A stretch of DNA of 64,000 nucleotides from Vibrio cyclitrophicus (GCF_024347435.1 NZ_AP025480.1:1612001-1676000); one strand, 5' to 3'. Positions 54,579 to 64,000 are shown, counted from the stretch's first letter. Notes: generated from the sequence alone by a model not told the origin. Made by a program: numbers and translations.

Positions 54579-55039
54579 TGCCGTTACCTTTTTAATGTGA
54601 AAAACGCCGCAACGTTACTTGTTCAGGGCTTTAACTGCAAGTATTGATTGCAATTACTGACCATTAAGTGAGTGATAACCTTGCCAAATCATAGTTTGAG
54701 CTGACTCACACTTTTGATTTTCTATTTTGCAGAGAAAAAACGTCTTTCTTCAAGAGAAACAAAGTAGCGAACACCAGTCGTTATTGGGTTTTATATTACG
54801 ACTGATGTAATGCTGATAATTGAATATATCGCATGGCGCATTGTTACAGTTGAACCTGCTTTCAGACTAGCAACCAGCGACATAGCTAACTGCTCAAATA
54901 CTAGCCCAACCCCTGACAATTTCATGACAATGATGAAAGAAACAGGAATAAAGTACTCTCCCCCGAAAAGTGGTTAGATTTCACAAAGCAAGATTAACTA
55001 ACTATAGTAATCCTAACCTCATAATTCTAAGAGATTTTT
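54579..55039. other. Divergent gap between ybiT and the P-loop membrane gene
   Basis: No ORF of note. CAGTCGT and ACGACTG near 54776-54803 form an imperfect inverted repeat. Promoters for both flanking genes are presumed here; none is clear. Confidence 0.4.
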
Positions 55040-57385
55040 ATGCGTTCACTATCGCGCTTCTTATTGCTTTTATTAGCCATGCTCTCTTGGCCCAGTCATG
55101 CCAACTTGGAATATGACTTACAATCACAACCTCAGGTATCGAACGCAGTCAAAGCTCTGGACAACCGTATCAATGCCCTACCCGATCCTTTGTTTATGGA
55201 TGAATTGGATAAACGCAAAGTCAACACTCTATTGGCTGAAGTGCTTCGAGTTCAAAATCAGCAAATCACGACATTTGACCAGCAGTTGTTAGCCTACAAA
55301 GAAAACAACAATGTCGATTTGTGGTTTGCGGTTGAGTCAAGCTACGTGACATTGAATAGTTTGAACGTCAGTAAGCAGCACCTGCTTGAACAGACGACCA
55401 CTGCAAACAAAGAACGCCTGACAGGTTTTGGCCCTTATGGGGTAACTCAGTTTAAACAAGAGTGGGATCTGACTAAGCTCAACGTTGAATATCTGGTCTA
55501 TTTTCAGATCCGTAGCTTCAAGGCGTTAGTTAACGATATCTTTATTTCGCCCGTACCTGTGATTGGCGCGTCGTTAAAAGTGTTGTTCATCTACTTCGGT
55601 TTAGTGTGGTGGCTTGCCAACAGCACTCGCTTGATTGAGTTGTTTCGAATTAACTTTCTTGAAGCGAAAACGAACCCTCCTTTCCTAGTTCGCGTGATTT
55701 GGTATATCAGCCGCGCTGATCGAGCGATTGCTTGGCTAATTGCCATTACACTTTCATTGAGAGTACTTTCTAGCATCTCTAGCCTGCAACACCTGATTTT
55801 CCTTGAGATCTTCACATGGTGGATTCTTGGTGGCTCGATTGCGATTAGCTTTATCCTCGAATTTGCTTACCGTTTAGGCCGCACATCTAATCAAGAAGTG
55901 ATTGCTCTGCGTCTATCAACAATTCGCCGTTATGTGTGGAGCTTCATTATTGCGGGTGTGATTCTGCAAATATCGAGCATAACCCTGGGCAAAGGCACGA
56001 TCTACAGTTGGATATACAGCGTTCTGTTTTTCTGGTTTGTGTTGGTTACTATCTCAGTTCTTCGATTATGGCGAGCAAAAGTATTCGATACATTACAACA
56101 CATCTCCGATCGACCAGTATGGGTCAATTGGGCGGTAAACCGTAAGGACACTTTTCTCCTTAATATTGTTGCAACAGCGCTGGGGATCGCTTGGTTGAGT
56201 GTTTATAACTTTCAGCATCGAATCATGGCTCTACTTTCTAACTACACTCTGTTTAGTCAAGCCTTAGCTTATTTGTTTCGAATTGAAGTGGCGAAACAGT
56301 CTGACCTTGATAAGAACCAACAGAATTTAGTGAGGATAAAAGGCGACCAAACCTTTGAATACATTTTACCGGGTTCAATAGACAGCACGCTTATTGATTA
56401 TGCCGGCGACGAGGTGAAACAGCTTTCTCGCTACCTCATGTCAGATAGCCCTGCAATTTGTATCGTGTCTGGCGAGCGTGGTGTTGGCTCAACGACTCTG
56501 CTTTATACCCTGCTGCACAAGGTGTCAAATGCCGAGCCAGTCTACGTAAGCTGCCCATATGCGGGGTACCAAGAGTTCCTAGCCCATCTAGCAGTGAGTA
56601 TTGGTTTGGATGAGGAAGCCACCGAGATTCAGATTTTGGCGCATCTACGTAAAAGCGAAACCACTTATCTTATTGCGATTGATAATGCACAGCGCTTAGT
56701 CAAGCCTATGGTGGGCGGATTATCTGATCTTATCCGCCTAACAAACTTGCTTCGTCGTTCTAAAAAAAATCACCGTGTAGTCATGTCGATTGCCAAATCA
56801 AGCTGGCGCTTTGTTGATCGAGCTCGTGGTGAGCGCTTGTTGTTTGACCTGGTTTGCTTCCTTCCTCGTTGGACAGAAAAACAAGTGAGTGAGCTTTTAA
56901 CGAGTCGCATCAACAACGAGTTAGAAAAGCCGTTGTCATTTGATGGCTTGGTGGTTCCTAAGCAGTGGGATCAAGATGACATGACAGAAGAGGAACGCGC
57001 TCGTAAAGGGTTTTATCGAATTCTATGGCATTACTCCGATGGTAACCCTACCGTTGCCCTGCGCTTCTTCCGTTTATCTCTGAATCGAAATAAAGAGACA
57101 GATCAAGCCGTGGTACGCTTGTTCCACGTACCAGAAGCTCAAGAGCTAGAAAACATGCCTAAACCTATGCTGGCTGTGCTTCGTTCTATCGTGCAGTTGG
57201 AAATCGCGTCGCCAGAAGTGCTGTCTGAATGTACTCAGTTGAGTATTGCTGAGATTACCGGGATTCTGCGTTATTTCGAAAGTCGCGGTTACATTGGTTG
57301 GAATGAAGACAAGGCTAAGATATCGGATCACTGGTTCCGTCACATTACTAACGTTCTCGACCGTCAACATTTATTGGTGAAGTGA
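55040..57385 (+). CDS. Membrane-anchored protein with degenerate P-loop domain, paired with MscS
   Basis: 781 residues. A signal peptide (1-22) precedes a helical exported region (about 25-165), then at least six hydrophobic helices (about 170-415) and a cytoplasmic C-terminal half. This half has the shape of an AAA/STAND-type NTPase, but the P-loop reads GERGVGSTT (478-486) with Ser in place of the essential Lys, and Walker B reads LIAIDNAQRL with Asn after Asp548. A winged-helix-like segment (about 715-775, SPEVLSECTQLSIAEITGILRYFESRGYIGW) ends it. One base separates its stop from the mscS start. I do not recognise a named family; it may gate or assemble the channel. Confidence 0.65.
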   Translation: MRSLSRFLLLLLAMLSWPSHANLEYDLQSQPQVSNAVKALDNRINALPDPLFMDELDKRKVNTLLAEVLRVQNQQITTFDQQLLAYKENNNVDLWFAVESSYVTLNSLNVSKQHLLEQTTTANKERLTGFGPYGVTQFKQEWDLTKLNVEYLVYFQIRSFKALVNDIFISPVPVIGASLKVLFIYFGLVWWLANSTRLIELFRINFLEAKTNPPFLVRVIWYISRADRAIAWLIAITLSLRVLSSISSLQHLIFLEIFTWWILGGSIAISFILEFAYRLGRTSNQEVIALRLSTIRRYVWSFIIAGVILQISSITLGKGTIYSWIYSVLFFWFVLVTISVLRLWRAKVFDTLQHISDRPVWVNWAVNRKDTFLLNIVATALGIAWLSVYNFQHRIMALLSNYTLFSQALAYLFRIEVAKQSDLDKNQQNLVRIKGDQTFEYILPGSIDSTLIDYAGDEVKQLSRYLMSDSPAICIVSGERGVGSTTLLYTLLHKVSNAEPVYVSCPYAGYQEFLAHLAVSIGLDEEATEIQILAHLRKSETTYLIAIDNAQRLVKPMVGGLSDLIRLTNLLRRSKKNHRVVMSIAKSSWRFVDRARGERLLFDLVCFLPRWTEKQVSELLTSRINNELEKPLSFDGLVVPKQWDQDDMTEEERARKGFYRILWHYSDGNPTVALRFFRLSLNRNKETDQAVVRLFHVPEAQELENMPKPMLAVLRSIVQLEIASPEVLSECTQLSIAEITGILRYFESRGYIGWNEDKAKISDHWFRHITNVLDRQHLLVK

Positions 57386-57386
57386 A

Positions 57387-58274
57387 ATGAAGAAGTTATT
57401 TGTCCTATTACTTGTTGGCTTAGCGACTACCGTGAGTTTTCCGACCTATGCAACGGAAGAGTTAGCCAACGTAGAGAACATCTCTAAGATTGCAAGCTTG
57501 GTACGATGGAGCGGTGTGTTCTTCTCCATGATCGTTATTGCAGCAATGTGGCTGTTGCTTAAGTTCATCAATTCGTTGGTGACCAGCTTTGGTAGCCAGT
57601 TTGTGCAATATAGAATGTTGCTACAAAAACTGCAGTCGTTTACTCAGTTCTTTATCTACGTAAGCACGGGTCTTATCGTGTTCATGATGAGTTTTAGAAT
57701 TAACGACCAAATACTGGCTTTGATTGGGGGTACTCTTGCTGTTTCAGTAGGCTTTGCGCTTAAAGACTTGGCAGCATCATTTATCGCGGGTATCACGGTG
57801 ATGATCGATAGACCCTTTCAAGTTGGTGATCGCGTCACGTTTGAAGGTAATTACGGCGACATAATTACGATTGGTTTGCGTTCTGTGCGCATGAGAACTT
57901 TGAATGATGACATCATCACAATTCCAAACAACAAGTTCTTAAATGAAGTCACTACCAGTGGTAACTATGGTGCGTTGGATATGCAGGTGGTGATTCCGTT
58001 TTACGTCGGAATGAATGAAGACATCACTCTAGCCCGTGACTTAATCCAAGAAGCGGCTTCTTCAAGTCGCTATATTCATTTACCTAAGCCGGTCACGGTT
58101 TTAGTAAAACAGACGATTACGGATAACTACTTAGCGATACAACTAACTTGTAAAGCTTACGTAGTGGACACCGCATATGAGAAGTTGTTTGAAACCGACA
58201 TTACTTTGCGTGTAATGAAGGAGTTCAGAAAGCACAATATCAACCCTCCGAAAATTTCAGTGGCTGCGCATTAA
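57387..58274 (+). CDS. MscS-family mechanosensitive channel
   Basis: 295 residues. N-terminal signal-like sequence (1-22), two membrane helices (about 38-60 and 85-108), and the pore-lining TM3 (about 112-138, GGTLAVSVGFALKDLAASFIAGI). The beta domain has DRPFQVGDRVTFEGNYGDI and ITIPNNKFL, the MscS hallmark motifs, and an alpha/beta C-terminal domain follows. The size is near E. coli MscS (286). The start lies one base beyond the stop of the preceding gene, so channel and partner are made together. Confidence 0.9.
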   Translation: MKKLFVLLLVGLATTVSFPTYATEELANVENISKIASLVRWSGVFFSMIVIAAMWLLLKFINSLVTSFGSQFVQYRMLLQKLQSFTQFFIYVSTGLIVFMMSFRINDQILALIGGTLAVSVGFALKDLAASFIAGITVMIDRPFQVGDRVTFEGNYGDIITIGLRSVRMRTLNDDIITIPNNKFLNEVTTSGNYGALDMQVVIPFYVGMNEDITLARDLIQEAASSSRYIHLPKPVTVLVKQTITDNYLAIQLTCKAYVVDTAYEKLFETDITLRVMKEFRKHNINPPKISVAAH

Positions 58275-58329
58275 TCGAAGTCGGTTTAACGCTTGGAGAG
58301 TGAATTAACCTTCTCGTTATCGATAAACA

Positions 58330-58370
58330 AAAACACCTCCTAACTTATCTCAAGTGCGGAGGTGTTTTTT
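58330..58370. terminator. Terminator between mscS and the chemoreceptor
   Basis: AAAACACCTCC (58330-58340) pairs with GGAGGTGTTTT (58358-58368), then T's, between convergent genes. Confidence 0.85.
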
Positions 58371-58417
58371 TATGAGGTTTCTATGTGCGGAAAGACTAAG
58401 AGTAAGAGTTGTTGGGT

Positions 58418-60037
58418 TTATACCTTAAAGTATTTCAACTGTTCTGTTAGGTACTCTGTGGTGTTAGCCATTTTCTGACTGTCTTCTGCCAGTGATTGTG
58501 ATGCTTGTAGAACTTCATTCGCGGCTAAATGAATGCCAGTGACACTTTCACTCATTTCTGTTGCTACCGCACTCTGCTGCTCCGAGGCTGCAGCAATCTG
58601 TGCCACCATGTCGTTCGCGTTATGTAATTCAGTAACAATCACATCAAGTTGTTGGCGCGTGTCATTGGAAGCGACGACACTATGATCGACCTTCTCATTA
58701 CTGCTTTGCATCGCTTTGTAGGTTCGTTCTGCTTGCTGAGTGAGTTTCTCTATTGTGTGTTGGACTTCGTTGGTTGAATTTTGAGTACGACTCGCAAGGT
58801 TACGAACTTCATCTGCAACCACTGCAAACCCTCTTCCTTGTTCACCAGCACGTGCCGCTTCAATCGCAGCATTTAGCGCCAATAAGTTGGTTTGTTCGGA
58901 TACATCACGTATCACACTCACCACTTGGCTTATCTCAGTCACACCGGATTGTAGGTCTCTCACAAGGTCATTCGCTGTCGAAATGTTTTCTGAAACTTGA
59001 GATATCGTTTTGGAGGTCACCTGCATGTTTTGGTCGTTTTGATTCGCATGATCCACCACTTTATTGGTGCTCTCTGCTGTGTTTTCGGCATTTACGGCAA
59101 CATCAGAAATGGTCGCACTCATTTCTGTCATCGCGGTAGACAATAACTCAAGTTGTGCATGTTGAGAGTTAACACTGGTTGCGGCTTCTTCACTCGCTTG
59201 AGCTATGTGGCTCGCCATATTGCTGGATAAGTCGGCAGACTCATTCGCGGTTCGCAACGTACTTTGAAGTTTATCTAACATGGTATCGATCTGATGGCTC
59301 ATATCGCCGAGTTCATCTTTTCGCATCATGTTCATGCGGACACGAAGATCGCCATCGGCAATTTTATGAGTGTTACCGATAAGCTTGTCGAGTGGTACAA
59401 GAATATTATTGGAAATCGCATAACCCATCGCAAACAAAAGGACTGAGAACACCACGGCAACCAGCCCTTCTTTGATTGCTAATGCGTAAAATGCCTCTTG
59501 TATGTCTGCGACTAATATTCCAGAGCCAACCACCCAGTTCCATTCAGGAAATAATTGTACATATGAAATCTTGTCTTTGAGTTCACCTTGAGGGCTCATC
59601 CATTGATAATCGAGAAAGCCTTTTTCCGCAGGAGAACGAGAAATGGTGACCATTTCGCGCCAGTGATGTTTACCCGCACCATCTTTTAAGTTGCCCGCAT
59701 TCGTATCGTTCAGTTCGGGCTTTAATGGGTGGCTAATAATGTTGAGCTGCTGATTTAAGATCCAGAAATAGTTGGTGCTGTCATAGCGAAGTGTCTCGAT
59801 TGCGCGTAGAGCCTGTTCTTTTGCGACTGCTTCGCCAAGCACGTTACGTTGGCTGTAATAGTAGCTCGCCAAACTGACTGCAGTTTCAACTTGAGCACTT
59901 AGCTTATTTTGCCGTTCCTCCATGGAGCTCGCGCGCTGCTGTATTAGATTAAAAGTAGACGTCATTACCAAGAGAACAACCGATAAGATGACAATGGATA
60001 CGAGTTTTGATTTGATAGAAAGGTTACTTAATTTCAT
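58418..60037 (-). CDS. Methyl-accepting chemotaxis protein with single Cache domain
   Basis: 539 residues: membrane helix (about 11-30), periplasmic single-Cache (sCache_2) domain (about 32-185, [20 protein letters not shown] and the closing WVVGSGILV), second helix (about 190-210), HAMP (about 212-262), then the signalling coil with the conserved hairpin [23 protein letters not shown] near 390. The ligand is unknown; sCache_2 receptors often bind small carboxylates. No C-terminal CheR pentapeptide is visible. It is transcribed after the kinase/regulator pair but with a 298-base gap. Confidence 0.9.
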   Translation of the reverse strand: MKLSNLSIKSKLVSIVILSVVLLVMTSTFNLIQQRASSMEERQNKLSAQVETAVSLASYYYSQRNVLGEAVAKEQALRAIETLRYDSTNYFWILNQQLNIISHPLKPELNDTNAGNLKDGAGKHHWREMVTISRSPAEKGFLDYQWMSPQGELKDKISYVQLFPEWNWVVGSGILVADIQEAFYALAIKEGLVAVVFSVLLFAMGYAISNNILVPLDKLIGNTHKIADGDLRVRMNMMRKDELGDMSHQIDTMLDKLQSTLRTANESADLSSNMASHIAQASEEAATSVNSQHAQLELLSTAMTEMSATISDVAVNAENTAESTNKVVDHANQNDQNMQVTSKTISQVSENISTANDLVRDLQSGVTEISQVVSVIRDVSEQTNLLALNAAIEAARAGEQGRGFAVVADEVRNLASRTQNSTNEVQHTIEKLTQQAERTYKAMQSSNEKVDHSVVASNDTRQQLDVIVTELHNANDMVAQIAAASEQQSAVATEMSESVTGIHLAANEVLQASQSLAEDSQKMANTTEYLTEQLKYFKV

Positions 60038-60258
60038 AGCTGACTGACTTTATTATTTGTTTTGATTATGAATTTTCGATCAAGGTATCAAAATTTCATA
60101 CAGTTCAGATGATATGCATCAAGACTGAAGAATATACACTGTGTTACATAATCAAAAAGAGGCGCTCGTCAAACAGGCAGAGGTTGAGATTTGGCTTGTG
60201 ATAGATTAGTAGGACGTGATTTGCGTGCCTGGGCAGAAAAAAGAGAGAAGCCCAGGAA

Positions 60259-60289
60259 CGTTAGAGGTCTAATTAGGTAACCTCTAACG
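60259..60289. repeat. Inverted repeat downstream of the sensor kinase
   Basis: CGTTAGAGGT (60259-60268) and ACCTCTAACG (60280-60289) pair perfectly over 10 bp. No T run follows directly, so a terminator role is uncertain; it could be an operator or mRNA-end structure. Confidence 0.5.
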
Positions 60290-60335
60290 GAGGATCGAAT
60301 CTAAGCGTAAGTAACGGTTCGATCAGGTATTTAGT

Positions 60336-62363
60336 TTAGAGGTTGGACACCAGCAATTGCGGTTTTGCTTTTTGTTGAAGGTAGATACTAAAGCAACTTC
60401 CCTTGCCTACCTCAGATTCAACTCGGATTTCACCACCAGTCTGACTCAAGATACTTTGAGAGACTGATAAGCCTAAGCCTGTACCGTCGCGTTTGGTGGT
60501 ATAAAAAGGCGAGAAAATACGTTTTAGTTGTTCTTCTTTAATACCACAGCCTTCATCTTTAACATGAACGATAGCGCCATGAGACACACCATTTTCAACC
60601 CAATCTTCACTTGAAATCGTCAATGTACCTTGCCCATCCATGGCATGAATCGCGTTCATTTGTAAGTTCACGAGGATCTGTAGCAGTTGATTTCGATTAA
60701 CTTCAACAGATGTTTTTGCACTAAGGTTAGAGACATAAACAATACCTTTCTTCTTAGCGCCCGTTTTCACTAATGTGATGCTCTCATCTACTATCGGGTT
60801 GATATGTTGCCATGTGACTTCGTCTTGAACACCGCCATGTCGGCTGTATTGAAGCAGGCTTCGTGTGATGTTTCGAATTCGATCGATTTGTTCCATGATA
60901 GCTTGGACTTCTTCGTTGACTCGACCAATGTCATCTCCTAGTTCAAACTTCATCAACTCTACGTTGCCTAAAATCACGGCTGTTGGGTTATTAATCTCGT
61001 GCGCAATTCCTGCGGTTAACTCGCCTAGTGCTGCCAACTTTTCATTGACCACCAGCTTATCTCTCGCTTGGTTGAGTAGTTGAATGTGAAGCTCAAGCTC
61101 TTCAGTTTTCTCTTTCAAACTCGCGGTACGAGAATGAACTTTGCATTCCAATTCTGACGCCGCTTGTTGAATCTCTTGATTACGCTCGTGTAGAAGATCC
61201 AACATCTTGTCAAACTGTTTAGCGAGCAGTGTCAGTTCGTGTTGATCATCCAATCCTAGCGTACCAATTCGCTTGTCTTGCCCCATTTGGACAAGCTTGA
61301 CGACTTTATGAATGCGTTCAATTGGGTTGAAAAGATCACGCGCGCCACGATGGACGATCAAACCCGAAGCTAGCAATAGCAATACAATGGTAATGCTTAT
61401 TTCACCAAGATTAGTTAAATAAGTTTGTATGAGAGGCCAAATTAGATAACCGGTGTAAAGCATGCCAATGACGTTGTCGAATTGGTCATGGATCGGCTGG
61501 TAAGCGGTGATGTACCACGCATCGTAAACATATGCACGGTCAAGCCACTCTTTGCCTTCATTGAGCACTTTTGTGTGAACTTCGTTGGAGACGCGAGTAC
61601 CAATAGCGCGTCCTGCACTGTCCTCGCTACTTAGCGGAACGTTCGTGCTAACGCGAAGATCATCTAGAAATACAGTAACGGTACCAATACGTCGATTAAA
61701 ACCATCGCGTTGTGGGTATATCAGATTGCTGATCTGATCAACTAATTGGGTACTATTATTGAGTAAAATACCGCCATCAAGAAAACCAATTACATGGTCA
61801 TGTTTGTCTCTAATTGACACAACAGTGCGACTGACCAAACCTCGAGTTTCGACATCGTGCCCGTTGAGCATTGGTACTTCGGCTTGTTTCGCTAGATTGC
61901 GATCGAGTTCATTCAGTTCATCTTGAGTAAGCACATTAAAAAAGGACTCTTTGTGCGTAAGATCAAGGTATTCAAGCTTTTTGTCCATTTGCTCAACACT
62001 GCGCCAGCGTAGAAAATCGAGCTTATAGCGTTTCTTGTTCTCTGACACCCAGCGAGTGAAGTCTTCTTTCGAACCATTACTGGTGAGCTTTACTCGGAAA
62101 TTGTAAGATTCAGCAAACGCTTGAACATTATAAGCTTGTTGGCTTTGAATCAAATGAATACTGTTGTCTGCGACATCCAAACGCTCATCGACATCAATTA
62201 ACGCGCCCTGCCACGTATAATGAACCGACCAATACAAGGTAATGGCAACCAATGCGCAGAGCGTTAAGATAATCGGAGCGGATGTCAGGAACAATAAGCG
62301 ATAACGTACCATTGTTTTGAAACGGAACGTCCACTTAGACCACCAAAGACGTCTAATCGGCAT
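60336..62363 (-). CDS. Sensor histidine kinase of a sigma-54 two-component pair
   Basis: 675 residues. Membrane helix (about 27-48), large periplasmic Cache-like sensor (about 50-320, SFFNVLTQDELNELDRN and RDKHDHVIGFLDGGILL), second helix (about 322-342), HAMP, coiled coil (about 400-445), HisKA with His in GELTAGIAHEINNPTAVI (about 460), then HATPase with NLQMNAIHAM, DEGCGI, FSPFYTTK and GTGLGLSVSQSI. The sequence type is that of NtrB/DctB kinases. It overlaps the regulator gene by 11 bases. The signal is unknown. Confidence 0.9.
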   Translation of the reverse strand: MPIRRLWWSKWTFRFKTMVRYRLLFLTSAPIILTLCALVAITLYWSVHYTWQGALIDVDERLDVADNSIHLIQSQQAYNVQAFAESYNFRVKLTSNGSKEDFTRWVSENKKRYKLDFLRWRSVEQMDKKLEYLDLTHKESFFNVLTQDELNELDRNLAKQAEVPMLNGHDVETRGLVSRTVVSIRDKHDHVIGFLDGGILLNNSTQLVDQISNLIYPQRDGFNRRIGTVTVFLDDLRVSTNVPLSSEDSAGRAIGTRVSNEVHTKVLNEGKEWLDRAYVYDAWYITAYQPIHDQFDNVIGMLYTGYLIWPLIQTYLTNLGEISITIVLLLLASGLIVHRGARDLFNPIERIHKVVKLVQMGQDKRIGTLGLDDQHELTLLAKQFDKMLDLLHERNQEIQQAASELECKVHSRTASLKEKTEELELHIQLLNQARDKLVVNEKLAALGELTAGIAHEINNPTAVILGNVELMKFELGDDIGRVNEEVQAIMEQIDRIRNITRSLLQYSRHGGVQDEVTWQHINPIVDESITLVKTGAKKKGIVYVSNLSAKTSVEVNRNQLLQILVNLQMNAIHAMDGQGTLTISSEDWVENGVSHGAIVHVKDEGCGIKEEQLKRIFSPFYTTKRDGTGLGLSVSQSILSQTGGEIRVESEVGKGSCFSIYLQQKAKPQLLVSNL

Positions 62364-63816
62364 ATTCAGAACCTTCTGTGTTCCAATCTTTGTACTTACG
62401 TTCTAACGTTTTTCGTGCAACACCGAGATCTCTCGCTGCAGCAGATTTGTTGCCATCGTGAAAACTCACTAGTTGCTCAATATGTGCTTTTTCCACTTCT
62501 TTGAGTGTCCAACTGTTTGGATACCCTTCTGCCGCGTCATAGTTTTCCAAGTTAGGCACTTCAGACCCATGTGACACCGTCACTGATATACTCGTTGGTG
62601 CTGGATCACCGTTAATCTCACGCCAATAGTGAGCTGGTGGCTTGTCTAATAGAATGCATCGTTCGACTAAGTTTTTAAGCTCACGGATATTCCCCGGCCA
62701 TTCGTACGCGTTCATTGCCAAGATATCTTCATGCGCCCAATTAGGGACAGGCATACCAAGTTCACTTGATAATAAACGTGTAAAGTACGGAACAAGCTCA
62801 ATCAAATCAGATGGACGTTCTCTAAGAGGAACAACATCTATCTTAAGTACATTGAGTCGATAGAAGAGATCACGGCGAAAATGTCCTTTGTCGACCTCAT
62901 CCTGTAAGTTTCGGTTGGTCGCAGCGACAACTCGAACGTCGACGGCGATCTCTTTCTCGCTGCCGACAGGACGAATCGTACGTTGCTCTAAAACTCGTAA
63001 TAAAGCTGCTTGCATTGGTAATGGCATCTCACCTATTTCGTCAAGGAACAGTGTGCCACCACTTGCGACTCTAAAGAGACCCTCTCTATTTTTTTTCGCG
63101 CCAGTAAATGCACCTGATGTATGACCAAACAACTCACTTTCTAAAAGCTCTGGTGCAATCGCGCCGCAGTTAATCGGTACAAATGGCCCCGTACGTTTGC
63201 TGGCTTCATGTACACCACGCGCGACCAGTTCCTTACCTGTTCCGGATTCACCTTCGATAAGCACTGAGGCTCTTGATGGCGCAAACTGACTAATAAGTTG
63301 TTTAAGCTGTTTGGTTTTGTCTGAATTACCGATCAATTCGGTTTTAATATGACGGCTAACATCTCGCTTTAGCGCATATTGCATTCGTTGGTCTAAGCGC
63401 TTATCCATGCAGCGAAGTACGGCTTGTATCATCTGCTCCAAATTGAACGGCTTTAGAATGAAATCAGAAGCGCCAAGCTTAAGCGCTGATATGGTCATCT
63501 CTAGATCGGCGTAACCAGTCATGAAAATGACATCTGCACGCTTATCTGCATCATTAAAGGCTTCTTCCCACTCAATACCAGAACGACCTGGAAGATTAAT
63601 ATCGAGAACGATCAGATCAAAATGCTCATTGCAACGGAGGACCTCAGCCTCTTCTACAGAACCCGCACTTGAGACCTTACCAAAGAACTTACCTAGTGCT
63701 TTTTTCAAAATGGCCTGCATGCCAATTTCATCGTCGACCACCAAGACAGAAAATGCTTGATATTGAGTCAATGTGTTTGGGTTGAGATTAGATGCAGTTG
63801 AACTAGGTAAAGACAT
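62353..63816 (-). CDS. Sigma-54-dependent response regulator (NtrC/DctD type)
   Basis: 487 residues. Receiver (about 25-145) with DDE, Asp in LIVLDINLPGRSG and Lys in FILKPFN; AAA+ domain (about 165-400) with Walker A GESGTGKELV, the sigma-54 loop GAFTGA and Walker B GGTLFLDEIGEM; C-terminal Fis-type HTH (about 445-482, GNKSAAARDLGVARKTLERKYKDW). It activates a sigma-54 promoter when phosphorylated by the overlapping kinase. Target genes cannot be read here; the chemoreceptor has no visible -24/-12. A perfect matS site lies within (62571). Confidence 0.94.
   Translation of the reverse strand: MSLPSSTASNLNPNTLTQYQAFSVLVVDDEIGMQAILKKALGKFFGKVSSAGSVEEAEVLRCNEHFDLIVLDINLPGRSGIEWEEAFNDADKRADVIFMTGYADLEMTISALKLGASDFILKPFNLEQMIQAVLRCMDKRLDQRMQYALKRDVSRHIKTELIGNSDKTKQLKQLISQFAPSRASVLIEGESGTGKELVARGVHEASKRTGPFVPINCGAIAPELLESELFGHTSGAFTGAKKNREGLFRVASGGTLFLDEIGEMPLPMQAALLRVLEQRTIRPVGSEKEIAVDVRVVAATNRNLQDEVDKGHFRRDLFYRLNVLKIDVVPLRERPSDLIELVPYFTRLLSSELGMPVPNWAHEDILAMNAYEWPGNIRELKNLVERCILLDKPPAHYWREINGDPAPTSISVTVSHGSEVPNLENYDAAEGYPNSWTLKEVEKAHIEQLVSFHDGNKSAAARDLGVARKTLERKYKDWNTEGSEYAD
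62571..62583. promoter_or_regulatory. matS site (MatP target) inside the sigma-54 regulator gene
   Basis: GTGACACCGTCAC fits GTGACRNYGTCAC at every position. It lies about 37 kb from the first perfect site, close to the spacing known in the E. coli Ter region. Confidence 0.75.
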
Positions 63817-64000
63817 ATTGATAAGCCCACAGTGAAAGTTGGGACAGAGTGTACCAATTAACCTTTTGTGCTACAGGGGCAATATGCGACATTTTGTCCT
63901 AGCTCATGTTTTGGTTCAATTTTTCGCGTCAAATGGCGCAACTTAGTCCGAAATAACAGTAATTTAATGAAATCTGATGCATGATTTATTGGCATCAAGC
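63817..64000. other. Upstream region of the regulator gene, window edge
   Basis: No ORF. GACATTTTGTC at 63888-63898 is nearly palindromic and recurs at 50451. Promoter of the kinase/regulator operon presumed. Confidence 0.4.

Noticed and set aside
58539-58551. Third matS site in the chemoreceptor gene
   Set aside because: GTGACACTTTCAC has one mismatch in the fixed part; about half a site of this quality is expected by chance, so it is not listed as a feature.
1-64000. CRISPR arrays, tRNA or rRNA genes, prophage or integron cassettes
   Set aside because: No regularly spaced repeats, no cloverleaf or rRNA sequence, and no phage structural or integrase genes were seen.

Overview
The window is chromosomal DNA from a marine gammaproteobacterium of the genus Vibrio, probably near the Splendidus clade. 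This rests on gene content and order: rlmL-grx-uup-DUF3466-rmf-fabA-lonH-matP, ccoNOQP-HIS-fnr-uspE-ttcA, a FIST protein next to a hybrid kinase as in V. cholerae vpsV-vpsS, the bax pair, potABCD with two potD copies, and a cysteine-type fdh cluster. Base composition is moderately AT-rich and there are no tRNA, rRNA, CRISPR or prophage genes. Two perfect matS sites (25682 and 62571), a near match just before matP and matP itself suggest the window lies in the replication-terminus (Ter) macrodomain of the chromosome.

Layout. 1-2.9 kb: the end of the large NAD-glutamate dehydrogenase gene, pyrD behind a compact hairpin leader, and zapC. 3.3-9.4 kb: rlmL, a glutaredoxin-like gene, uup and a DUF3466 envelope protein. 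9.5-14.9 kb: rmf; fabA with a FabR-type operator inside its promoter; a Lon-like protease; matP; DUF3634; a very small secreted protein resembling the C-terminal domain of TolA; an HDOD protein. 15.0-17.8 kb is a decayed accessory patch: a DUF2971 gene broken by an in-frame stop, a small outer-membrane barrel, and an ISNCY-type transposase remnant that lacks a catalytic Asp and its C-terminus. 18.0-20.9 kb: a FIST (NosP/VpsV-like) sensor overlapping a hybrid histidine kinase.

21.6-31.7 kb is the microaerobic respiration block: cbb3 oxidase structural genes, including the tiny ccoQ, its assembly genes ccoH, ccoI and ccoS, a SafE-like membrane protein, fnr with an FNR box at its own promoter, uspE and ttcA. 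32-34.4 kb: DUF2987 and the bax/membrane-protein pair. 34.8-39.9 kb: potABC followed by two potD genes, each preceded by an intrinsic terminator. 40-42.2 kb: cobB and amtB; amtB has a sigma-54-like promoter and NtrC-like sites but no glnK beside it. 42.6-52.8 kb: a formate dehydrogenase locus (FdhABC, Tat-signal peptide protein, TorD-type chaperone, polyferredoxin, DUF3306, DUF3305, a 43-residue ORF) with fdhD divergent. 53-58.3 kb: ybiT, then a membrane-anchored protein with a degenerate P-loop translationally paired with an MscS channel. 58.4-63.8 kb: a Cache chemoreceptor and a sensor kinase/sigma-54 activator pair.

How they work together. Most of the middle and right halves concern electron flow at low oxygen. 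FNR and possibly the FIST/kinase pair sense O2 or NO. The cbb3 oxidase uses scarce oxygen and the formate dehydrogenase feeds electrons to the quinone pool. The least explained parts are the P-loop/MscS pair, the mini TolA-domain protein, the DUF3305/3306/small-ORF unit and the FIST/kinase pair in this setting.
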